DNA from: an uncultured Acidobacteriota bacterium
Lineage (GTDB): Bacteria > Acidobacteriota > UBA6911 > RPQK01 > JAJDTT01
Direction: 5' to 3'
DNA: 64,000 nt
Assembly (NCBI GenBank): GCA_951812665.1
Contig: CATOST010000018.1
Location: 372,001 to 436,000 of the forward strand
Below the pieces are notes generated by a model. It was not told the origin of the DNA. It did not search any database and saw only the letters and a list, made by a program, of their open reading frames with translations. The translations under genes and the position numbers were made by a program. This document shows, one piece after another, positions 43,552 through 50,306 of the stretch; the first letter of the stretch is position 1, and every line of letters begins with the position of its first letter.

Positions 43552-45108
43552 CTAATAGGTCATCACGGCGTCTTTGGGATCGACGCCCCCCAGCGTCGGT
43601 CCGTCCGTCGCCACGCAGCGGATTCCCCGGTCCGCCAGATATTGGATGGCCTCCGCTCCAGGCGCCGGCCACCCTTCCCGTTTCCCGTCGAGGGGGTCCT
43701 TCATACAGGCCTTGTCCTGAGGGAAGGGCCTCAGGAAGCGGTCGCTGTATCCGCTGTGGAAGATGACCACCTCTCCGGGTTGCAACTCGCCGGACCGTTT
43801 CTCGTACTCCCGGATGTCGTCGGGCCGGATGACCGGAGACGCCGGCCAATCGGACTCGCGAGTGGAGCCGATCAGGTGCTTCACGTCGATGATCCGGGCC
43901 CAGCCGGCAGTCTGGGAGAGAGGCACCTTTTCGGTGGTGACGTCGCTGAACCCTCTCGATCCGTAGCTTTTCTCGTATTCAGCCAGCCACTCCCTCACCT
44001 GCGGCGAGTAGTCTCCGGGGTCGAATCCTTTCCGGGGCAGGGCGTAGGCTGGAGGCACCAGGTGAGTGCCCACATGGCTGTCGTAAGCGCGCTGATGTTG
44101 CGCCGGGATATAGGGAAGAGGAAGCACATGCTGGTAGTAGCGATAGCGGGAATTGCCCGCTCCGGGACCGGGCCACCAGACCGGCAGGTCCTCGGAGAGC
44201 TGGACGGACAGGTCGATGACCCTGTGCTTGCGCACCCTTTCGATCAACCATGGCGCCAGCGGGTCGCCGATGATGCCGAAGGCCCGGACCTCGGCGCCGA
44301 TGCCCCCGCCGTGTTTCGGCGGCAACTGGAGGTAGACGGCTCCCGTCGCCGGGAGTTGGTCCAGGTTCCGGGCCCCTTCCGTCCAGAGCATTCCGTATTT
44401 CAGGCCGGCGCCATGGGTTTCCATGGCCCCCGGGGGCGGAAGCGGTCCCATGCTGGGACTGTCGATGCCCGCGGTGAGAACGCCCCGGCTTCCCACGTAG
44501 TCCATGGTCTCGGCATCGGGCCCCGGCCAGGCCGTTTTCTCGCCCGCCGCGACCTGGGCCACGAAACCCAGTCCCTCGGGCAACGGCTTGAAGTACTTGT
44601 CGTTGTAACCGCTCCGGAAGAGGACCACGTCGCCGGGGCCCAGGGGCCGGTGACGCTGCTCCCAATCCACGACGTGCTGTTTGCGGATCAGGGGACTGTG
44701 TCCGATTGGAGCATCGTCCAGCAGGGGGCGCACGTCGATGACGCAGGCCTCCCCCAGGAATTGCCAGACCGGCACCTTTTCGGGCGTGATCTTGGCTATC
44801 TCCCGGGGAACCGGACCGTGAGCGGGAGAATCGAACTGGGTCCCGGTGTTCTCGTCGATGGTGATGATGTCGCTGTTGTAGGGGCCGCGCGGGCCGATCT
44901 TGAGGTAGTGGTTGATATGGAAGTAGGGAAAGATGTCCGGCCAGTTCACCGGATATTCCTGGGAGACCAGCAAGGTGAGGTCCAGGAACCGGACATCTTC
45001 CCCGGCTCCGGAGACTTCGCCTGGCGGCGCCAAGGAAGCCAGCGCCATCGATACAAGTAGCACAATCACTGCGCTCCATCCAATTCGACTGGGAGATAGT
45101 GCTTTCAT
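43552..45108 (-). CDS. Cyclase-family protein (two kynurenine-formamidase-like domains), cut by in-frame TAG
   Basis: A signal peptide (1 to about 35) and two cyclase domains, each starting with a DLTLLVSQEYPVNWP- or DLSVQLSEDLPVWWPG-like strand. The metal-site motifs are THFDSPAH-like: domain 1 has GTQFDSPAHGPV, with Gln in place of the first His, and domain 2 has VGTHLVPPAYAL, with Val-Pro-Pro in place of Asp-x-Pro. Both depart from the HxxxDxP zinc motif of KynB. Secreted two-domain forms are common in Acidobacteriota; the substrate is unknown. ATG 45108 overlaps the TGA of the CRTAC1 gene (ATGA), so the two are coupled. The frame ends early at TAG 43552. Confidence 0.85.
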   Translation of the reverse strand: MKALSPSRIGWSAVIVLLVSMALASLAPPGEVSGAGEDVRFLDLTLLVSQEYPVNWPDIFPYFHINHYLKIGPRGPYNSDIITIDENTGTQFDSPAHGPVPREIAKITPEKVPVWQFLGEACVIDVRPLLDDAPIGHSPLIRKQHVVDWEQRHRPLGPGDVVLFRSGYNDKYFKPLPEGLGFVAQVAAGEKTAWPGPDAETMDYVGSRGVLTAGIDSPSMGPLPPPGAMETHGAGLKYGMLWTEGARNLDQLPATGAVYLQLPPKHGGGIGAEVRAFGIIGDPLAPWLIERVRKHRVIDLSVQLSEDLPVWWPGPGAGNSRYRYYQHVLPLPYIPAQHQRAYDSHVGTHLVPPAYALPRKGFDPGDYSPQVREWLAEYEKSYGSRGFSDVTTEKVPLSQTAGWARIIDVKHLIGSTRESDWPASPVIRPDDIREYEKRSGELQPGEVVIFHSGYSDRFLRPFPQDKACMKDPLDGKREGWPAPGAEAIQYLADRGIRCVATDGPTLGGVDPKDAVMTY

Positions 45109-46526
45109 TCGGCCTCCTCGATGCGGACGATTTGATTTGCTTCAACGTTTGTCAGAACGTGGCTTCCTCCACTGGGCCAGCGGATCTCGACCCGGTCGGC
45201 GGCCGCCGCCTCACCCAGGCCGAAATGGAGCCGGAGGTCGTTCTGGGACAGGAAGCTGCCGCCGCTCCTGACACGGCCGGTCCGGGTCTTGGAGCCGGCC
45301 ACGACCTTCACCCGGGCGCCGATGGCGGACCGGTTGCCGCGCCTGCCGGTGAGCCGGAACTGGAGCCAGTTCTTCCGGTTTCCTCCGTCGTTGCGCAGGA
45401 GTGTGGGAGCGTCGTCGATGGCCAGCACCAGGACGTCCAGGTCACCGTCGTTGTCGAAGTCGCAGAAAGCGCCTCCTCGGCTGGACCGGACCGGGGCCTG
45501 ATCGAGCCCCACTTGGCCGGTGACGTCCTGAAAACCAAAATTACCGTTGCCGCGGAACAGCAGATCCGGTTGCATGTAGGTTTCCAACGAGGGCGCCACC
45601 TGCGGGAAAATATGGCCGTTGGCGACGAACAAGTCCAGGTTTCCGTCGTTGTCGAAGTCGAGGAAAAAGGTGGCCCATCCCAGGTAAGGCAGGGTGCGGG
45701 TGGCCAGTCCCACCGGCTGTGAGACCTCCTCGAACCCGCCTGCTCCCAGGTTTCGGAAGAAGGGATAGTACTCTTCGGAGAATGTGGTGGTGAACAGGTC
45801 GATCCATCCGTCACCGCCCACGTCCCCCACTGCCGCCCCCATGTCCGCCTGGGCCGTCCCCTGGGCGTTGTACCCGACCCCCATAAGCAGCGCCGCCTCC
45901 TGGAAGGTCCCGTCCTGCCGGTTCCGGTACAGGTAATTGGGCCCGGCGTCGTTGGTGACGAAGAGATCGGGGTAGCCGTCGTTGTTGAAATCCTCGAAGA
46001 CCGGGGTGAATCCGTACAGGAGCTTCTCATCCTGCACCCCGGTCGCCCGAGTCACATCGGTGAAAGTACCGTCGCCGTTGTTGCGGTAGAGGACGTCGGG
46101 CGCTCCCGTCAGCCCTTTGGGACCGCACATGACCGGGATGCCACGGTATCCGCAGAACTCCCCTCTCAGGGGAGGATCGTCGACGTCGAACTCCAGGTAG
46201 CGCGCCACGTAAAGGTCCAGCCACCCGTCTCCGTCGTAATCTCCGAACGCCGCTCCCGTGCTCCATTCCCCTCCCTCGGCGACTCCTGCGGAGGCTCCCA
46301 CCTCGGTGAAGGTCCCATTGCCGTTGTTCCGGTACAGGAGATCGCGGCCGTAGTTGGTCACGAACAGGTCGGTCCACCCGTCGTTGTCGTAGTCGGCCGC
46401 TGCCACGCCGTTGCCCAAGCCGGTCCCGGCGACTCCGGTTTTGACGGTCACCCGGGAGAAGGTGCCGTTTCCGCGGTTGCGGAACAGGAAATTGGGAGCG
46501 GAGCCGGCATCCTCCCGGCCCGCCAT
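45105..46526 (-). CDS. CRTAC1-type protein: FG-GAP/VCBS repeats with ASPIC/UnbV C-terminus
   Basis: At least six FG-GAP/VCBS units, each with a Ca2+-binding core such as AADYDNDGWTDLFVTNYG, AFGDYDGDGWLDLYVARY and FFLDFDNDGNLDLFVANGH, form an integrin-like beta-propeller. The C-terminal ASPIC/UnbV domain follows from about WLQFRLTGRRGNRSAIGARV to RVEIRWPSGGSH. Exported. The first ATG in this frame after the TGA at 46593 is 46526, but homology clearly continues upstream, so the real gene begins at 46799. The last bases overlap the cyclase start by four. It is probably a secreted binding protein; the family's function is largely unknown. Confidence 0.9.
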   Translation of the reverse strand: MAGREDAGSAPNFLFRNRGNGTFSRVTVKTGVAGTGLGNGVAAADYDNDGWTDLFVTNYGRDLLYRNNGNGTFTEVGASAGVAEGGEWSTGAAFGDYDGDGWLDLYVARYLEFDVDDPPLRGEFCGYRGIPVMCGPKGLTGAPDVLYRNNGDGTFTDVTRATGVQDEKLLYGFTPVFEDFNNDGYPDLFVTNDAGPNYLYRNRQDGTFQEAALLMGVGYNAQGTAQADMGAAVGDVGGDGWIDLFTTTFSEEYYPFFRNLGAGGFEEVSQPVGLATRTLPYLGWATFFLDFDNDGNLDLFVANGHIFPQVAPSLETYMQPDLLFRGNGNFGFQDVTGQVGLDQAPVRSSRGGAFCDFDNDGDLDVLVLAIDDAPTLLRNDGGNRKNWLQFRLTGRRGNRSAIGARVKVVAGSKTRTGRVRSGGSFLSQNDLRLHFGLGEAAAADRVEIRWPSGGSHVLTNVEANQIVRIEEAE

Positions 46527-46592
46527 GAGCGCGGCACTGGAGATGCCGTTGACGACGTAGAGATCGGTCCATCCGTCGTTGTCATAGTCGAT

Positions 46593-46799
46593 TCAGGCGC
46601 AACCGCTCCCGTTCCCTTCGATGATGAACTTCTTCTGGGGCGTTCCGCAGGTGGTGACCAGGTTCAAGCCGGCCTTTCGGGTGACGTCCCGAAGGATCGG
46701 CAATTGCTGGCCCAATGAAAGGAAGGATGATGCCATGGTGGCAATCAGGCCCAGGAGGGTCGGCTGGAGAGCCGGAGCGAGGGCCTGTCGTATCCGCAT
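46593..46799 (-). pseudogene. N-terminal part of the CRTAC1 gene, ended by an in-frame TGA
   Basis: Starts MRIRQALAPALQPTLLGLI (ATG 46797-46799), a signal peptide, and reads to FIIEGNGSGCA followed by TGA at 46593-46595. The frame then continues IDYDNDGWTDLYVVNGI. The family reads GSGxAW/F-x-DYDNDG here, so TGA probably replaces TGG (Trp). Together with 45105-46526 the intact gene would have about 564 residues. Confidence 0.75.
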
Positions 46800-46977
46800 C
46801 CCACGACCTAACCTAGCACATGCGCGAAGCAGGAAAAGGTCGCCACGCGACACGGTGAGGGGATCCAATTTTTTCCGACCGGACAGATCAAGTGTCAAAA
46901 AAACCCAGAATTCTAACGCAATAAAGATACTCAATCCAGAAAATTTCTTGATTTTTTCTGACAACCTCCTGTACATT

Positions 46978-48069
46978 CTAGTGTGGTGTCCCGCAAATAC
47001 GAGTAGATAGACGCTCCACCTTATCGATGATCGACTGGGAGGTCGCGGCCCACACGAACGGCTGCGCCTCCTCCTCATTGTAACGCTCCGTGAACTCCTT
47101 GATCGTCCGCATCAAGTGGGTCACGTTCCGGAACGAAGCTCGCTTGATCGCTCGCTGGCTGATCAGACCGAACCAGCGCTCCACCTGGTTGAGCCAAGAC
47201 GCATAGGTCGGGGTGAAGTGCAAATGGTACCGGGGTCGTCTCGCCAACCAAGCCCTGACCTTCGCGTGTCTGTGGGTCGCATAGTTGTCCACCACGAGAT
47301 GGATGTCCAGAGCGGCCGGCACTTCCCGGTCGATCAGCCTCAGGAAGGCCAGGAAGTCCTGGTGGCGGTGCCGCTTCTTGCACTGGGCGAGGACCCGACC
47401 GGTGGCGATGTCCAGGGCGGCGAACAGCGTCGTCGTGCCGTGGCGAATGTAGTCGTGAGTGTACCCTTGGACGTATCCAAGACCCAGAGGCAACGTCGGC
47501 TGGGTTCGGTTCAGAGCCTGGATCTGGGATTTCTCGTCGACGCACAGCACCATCGCGTGGTCGGGCGGATTCAGGTAAAGTCCCACGATGTCCCGGACCT
47601 TCTCGATAAAGAAGGGGTCGGTGGACAACTTGAACGTCTGAGCCAGATGAGGCTTGATGCCAAAGAGCGAGAACCAGCGCTGTACGGTGGTCTTGGAGAC
47701 GCCCTCGGCTTCGGCCATCAGGCGCACGCTCCAGTTTTCGGCGTTGGCCGGCTTTCCTTGCAGGGCACGGTTGATCACTCCGGCGACCTTCTCGTCGTTG
47801 TAGCTACGGGGCCGACCGGGGCGGAGTTCGTCGTGCAGGCCTTGGACGCCGCGCTCGAGGAAGCGTCGACGCCACTTGCCCACCGCTTGGGGCGAGGCCC
47901 CGACCCGTTCGGCGACGGCCCGATTGGTGAGGCCCTCGGCACTGGCCAGGATCATGCGGGCTCGCAGGACCAAGCCATGAGGCAGGCTGGTCGAGCGGGC
48001 GACGCCCCGGAGTTGATCCCGTTGCTCGTCACTGAGAGTCAAGGGAGGAAGTTTGGGTCCGCGTGGCAT
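46978..48069 (-). CDS. IS630-family transposase
   Basis: 363 residues. An N-terminal helix-turn-helix (LTNRAVAERVGASPQAVGKW) is followed by a second winged-helix part with RPRSYND, and a DDE domain: Asp in VLCVDEKSQIQALNRTQP, Asp in HLVVDNYATHRHAKV and Glu in YASWLNQVERWFG. The stop codon TAG at 46978-46980 lies in the terminal repeat. Full length and without frameshift, so probably active. It reads towards the CRTAC1 gene, whose start is 180 bases away. Confidence 0.96.
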   Translation of the reverse strand: MPRGPKLPPLTLSDEQRDQLRGVARSTSLPHGLVLRARMILASAEGLTNRAVAERVGASPQAVGKWRRRFLERGVQGLHDELRPGRPRSYNDEKVAGVINRALQGKPANAENWSVRLMAEAEGVSKTTVQRWFSLFGIKPHLAQTFKLSTDPFFIEKVRDIVGLYLNPPDHAMVLCVDEKSQIQALNRTQPTLPLGLGYVQGYTHDYIRHGTTTLFAALDIATGRVLAQCKKRHRHQDFLAFLRLIDREVPAALDIHLVVDNYATHRHAKVRAWLARRPRYHLHFTPTYASWLNQVERWFGLISQRAIKRASFRNVTHLMRTIKEFTERYNEEEAQPFVWAATSQSIIDKVERLSTRICGTPH

Positions 48070-48134
48070 GGCAGTCTCCTTTCTGAAATAGGAGCTGCCT
48101 ATTATAATACACGAACTTGAGGGACACTACACTA
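46979..48134 (-). mobile_element. IS630-family insertion sequence, complete
   Basis: Terminal inverted repeats CTAGTGTGGTGTCCC (46978-46992) and GGGACACTACACTAG (48121-48135), one mismatch. TA at both edges is the duplicated target dinucleotide typical of this family. The element contains one transposase gene and little else. Its position suggests it split the CRTAC1-cyclase operon from upstream control sequences. Confidence 0.88.
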
Positions 48135-48232
48135 GTAGCAGGGCGGCGCCAATGCTGGATTGATCCCCCTCCTCGATAGGCCATCTCCGCAGAGGGTAGA
48201 AGGTACGCATACGAACACTGTCCAACTCCAAA
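48135..48232. other. Short gap between IS630 and the lipoprotein gene
   Basis: About 100 bases without a gene, terminator or repeat that I can identify. Confidence 0.4.
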
Positions 48233-48805
48233 TCACTCGGAATCGTTCGGTTCCTCGGCCTTGATCGCGGTCGGACCTGTCGGCCGGGGCGAATCTCTGT
48301 GCTGGGGTGGGAATTCGTAGATTCGCTCTTTGGATGGTGAGCTAATAGAGCCAAGGAGCGTGGGCGGGCCTATAAAAAGGAGCCACCACGCTGGGTATAA
48401 GTCGACGTCTTTACCGCTGCCATAAATGGCTGTAAATGTGGAGGCTCCCACAAGGGTCAGCCATCCCGCCGGACGCTTCCAGAAGGGACGGTGAGTTGAC
48501 ACCTTGCGCACCGCCGACTTCTGTAGAGTGAGGGTTCCCATGCGATCTGTAAGGTCCATTGTGATGGACTCGTTTGTAGTCGATCGGATTCGACCGTTGA
48601 TCTTCTCGCCATGTCCCAGCAAGAGTTCGTCTTCGTAGAGTTGGACCTCAGTCCTAGTGCCGGGTTTCATAGCCTGGACCGTGGACCAGTCAGGCATGTG
48701 CCTTGCGGTGCAACCGGGCAAGGTAATCAAAAGCAGCAAGGGCACCAGAGTCACAGCTACGGTTTTCTGAACACCCCAGATGTTGCCTCTTATGTGATTT
48801 CTCAT
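48233..48805 (-). CDS. Putative lipoprotein, 190 aa
   Basis: ATG 48805 follows a strong AAGGAGG at nine bases. The protein begins MRNHIRGNIWGVQKTVAVTL and has a lipobox LITLPGC, so it would be lipidated at about residue 33. The mature part has a beta-strand-rich region with TRTEVQLYEDELLLGHGEK and NESITMDLTDRMGTLTLQKS, similar to small LSm- or SH3-like lipoproteins, and then one hydrophobic stretch (WWLLFIGPPTLLGSI, near residue 150). The mature part recalls proteins read as DUF-type 'GxVxxxxxxxxxL' repeats, but no family is firmly recognised. It is the only gene between the IS630 and the repeat-rich stretch to the right. Confidence 0.7.
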   Translation of the reverse strand: MRNHIRGNIWGVQKTVAVTLVPLLLLITLPGCTARHMPDWSTVQAMKPGTRTEVQLYEDELLLGHGEKINGRIRSTTNESITMDLTDRMGTLTLQKSAVRKVSTHRPFWKRPAGWLTLVGASTFTAIYGSGKDVDLYPAWWLLFIGPPTLLGSISSPSKERIYEFPPQHRDSPRPTGPTAIKAEEPNDSE

Positions 48806-49142
48806 GACACGCGGCCTCCTTGAAGTCATTCTGCCAGCCAACGGCGTCGCTGGTGCAAAGTGCAGGACATCATCCTTCACAGGCAGAAAGATCCTGATGA
48901 TGAGAGAAAGCTGTAGACGGCCAGGAAGGTGTCGGGCCACTAATGCTGCAATCGGACGACAACGGGCTGGCCGCCGCACGCGCATGAGGAGGCCTTGGGG
49001 ATTGAGCCCGTCAGGGTTGCTGTCACCCTCGTCTTGACGGGGGCATTCGGGGGCGTGGAGGAGATCATTCTCCATATTCCGAAGATCCTGGCTCCGATAC
49101 GGAGTCCTATGCCGGACTGAAACCAAGCGAGTGGGTAAAGTA

Positions 49143-49233
49143 GAATATTTACTAGGCTGGCTCTTCCTGCGGCATAGGACGGGTTGGCTTAGAGCCTGCC
49201 GAGTGCTTCACCACTCGGCGGGCTCGCCTACGG
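49143..49233 (+). repeat. R2 dispersed repeat, copy b
   Basis: GAATATTTACTAGGCTGGCT and onwards to CGGGCTCGCCTACGG. It matches the minus strand of 19235-19329 and keeps the perfect hairpin GCCGAGTG-CTTCAC-CACTCGGC (49197-49219 region). In frame it reads EYLLGWLFLRHRTGWLRACR. Confidence 0.7.
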
Positions 49234-49693
49234 AAACCTAAGAGTACATCAGGGAAGAATCCAGGACAAGGAACGACTTGTTGAGCTGTTGACTCAAGCG
49301 ATCTGCACCTGTGGACGGTGCGCGCCAAGTCGTAACGAGGATTCCCTTCCGAACTGTTCCCGACAGGTCATCGCTGTCGTTTCCGCGCTCTTCCTCCGAC
49401 ACGACACAGACAAATGTGATTTTTCCGCCGGAATGGGCTCACCCGGTGGGGAAAGAAGGGGACAACACAGTGCCACTGCCACCGAACAGAATGAGGCAGT
49501 CAGGGGTCTGCCCTCGGTGTTCCCGAGTTCCGTTTCTACGCGGTCGCGGATGAGTTCAAGCAACTCTTGTACGGCCGTGCCGTCGGAATTGGACCGCCTC
49601 GTCACGATTCTTGTTCAAACCTGCTTCCCCTGTTCTCCTGAACCTCCAGAAAAATGGGGAAAGTTCAGCTCCGTCCGGACCGATTGAAGTAAC
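49234..49693. other. Gene-poor interval
   Basis: Open frames on both strands carry no recognisable family, no signal peptide and no start signal. The only structures seen are repeat R3 at 49613-49673 and, directly afterwards, the operator-like palindrome of the toxin gene. Confidence 0.45.
49613..49673 (+). repeat. R3 dispersed repeat, copy b
   Basis: Reads ACCTGCTTCCCCTGTTCTC and on to AAAATGGGGAAAGT; partner of 29881-29940 in opposite orientation. Confidence 0.55.
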
Positions 49694-49709
49694 ATAGCGG
49701 ATGCGCTAT
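49694..49709. promoter_or_regulatory. Operator-like palindrome upstream of the toxin gene
   Basis: ATAGCG-GATG-CGCTAT, a perfect six-base inverted repeat five bases before the ATG at 49714. Type II toxin-antitoxin operons are often self-repressed at such sites, normally by the antitoxin, which is missing here. Confidence 0.4.
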
Positions 49710-49713
49710 ATGC

Positions 49714-50256
49714 ATGGGATGGACGGTGGTAACCGTTTCTGCCGTCGATTCTGAAATAGAGGCCCTGCCGGTGAAACTGCGCGCCCGGCTGTTCCGGCCG
49801 CTGGAGGCGGTCGAGAACGTCGGTCTGGAGGCGCTTCGCGAACCGCATGTCAAGCATCTCCAAGGCAAGCTCTGGAAACTGCGGGTTAGGGCCGAAGGGG
49901 AAATCGTACGTGGGATCTACGTGACGGCGGCAGAACGGCGGCTCGTGGTCCTGCATGTCTTTGTGAAGAAGTCGCGCAGGACACCGCGGCGAGCGCTTGA
50001 GACGGCCAGAAAACGCGCGAAACGAGAACGTGACTGTCCCCTTTTCGTTTCTCCTCTGTCGGGCGGCTTACTGAAACCGGTTCGTCATCAGATCACCTTC
50101 CGGCGTCTCACCCTGCACCCGGCTGTGGCCACGCTCCGGACGGCCACGCCTCAATCCGGGCTGGTGTGGGCCGATCCCGGCGGTGATCGCTCCCTCCCGA
50201 TCCCCTCGTACGTGGCCAAGATCGTACGGCTCTACCGCCGGAATCACGACGGTTGA
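49714..50256 (+). CDS. HigB/Gp49-like toxin fused in frame to a copied MutY C-terminal tail
   Basis: Residues 1 to about 105 are a phage-Gp49/HigB-type (RelE/ParE superfamily) toxin: SEIEALPVKLRARLFRPLEA, HVKHLQGKLWKLRV, a Tyr in GIYVTAAERR and LHVFVKKSRRTPRRALETA. HigB toxins cleave mRNA on the ribosome. After about residue 116 the protein is GGLLKPVRHQITFRRLTLHP and on, the last 64 residues of mutY (9 replacements), and it ends at the mutY stop codon. The usual xre-type antitoxin gene that follows such toxins is absent. The frame is open throughout. Whether the fusion is made and toxic cannot be told from sequence; loss of the antitoxin suggests it is harmless or silent. Confidence 0.75.
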   Translation: MGWTVVTVSAVDSEIEALPVKLRARLFRPLEAVENVGLEALREPHVKHLQGKLWKLRVRAEGEIVRGIYVTAAERRLVVLHVFVKKSRRTPRRALETARKRAKRERDCPLFVSPLSGGLLKPVRHQITFRRLTLHPAVATLRTATPQSGLVWADPGGDRSLPIPSYVAKIVRLYRRNHDG

Positions 50257-50264
50257 TCCCGATT
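50062..50264 (+). repeat. Duplicated mutY 3' segment (second copy of 18305-18507)
   Basis: 203 bases with about 14 substitutions and no gap compared with 18305-18507, offset 31757. It starts in mid-gene with GGCGGCTTACTGAAACC and ends eight bases after the mutY stop, at CCCGATT. Nothing outside these borders matches, so only this piece was copied or moved. Confidence 0.92.
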
Positions 50265-50306
50265 GGGAAGTCCGGGACCAGGAACTTCCACGGGTCCCGG
50301 CCGCCC

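Noticed and set aside
20470-46595. Reassigned stop codons (alternative genetic code)
   Set aside because: The three in-frame stops would stand for Ser, Trp and Trp and involve both TAG and TGA, while many intact genes here end properly with TAG or TGA. No single reassignment fits.
49289-49687. Plus-strand frame of 132 codons upstream of the toxin gene as a possible antitoxin
   Set aside because: No helix-turn-helix or known antitoxin motif, cysteine- and serine-rich composition unlike a DNA-binding protein, and it ends within repeat R3.
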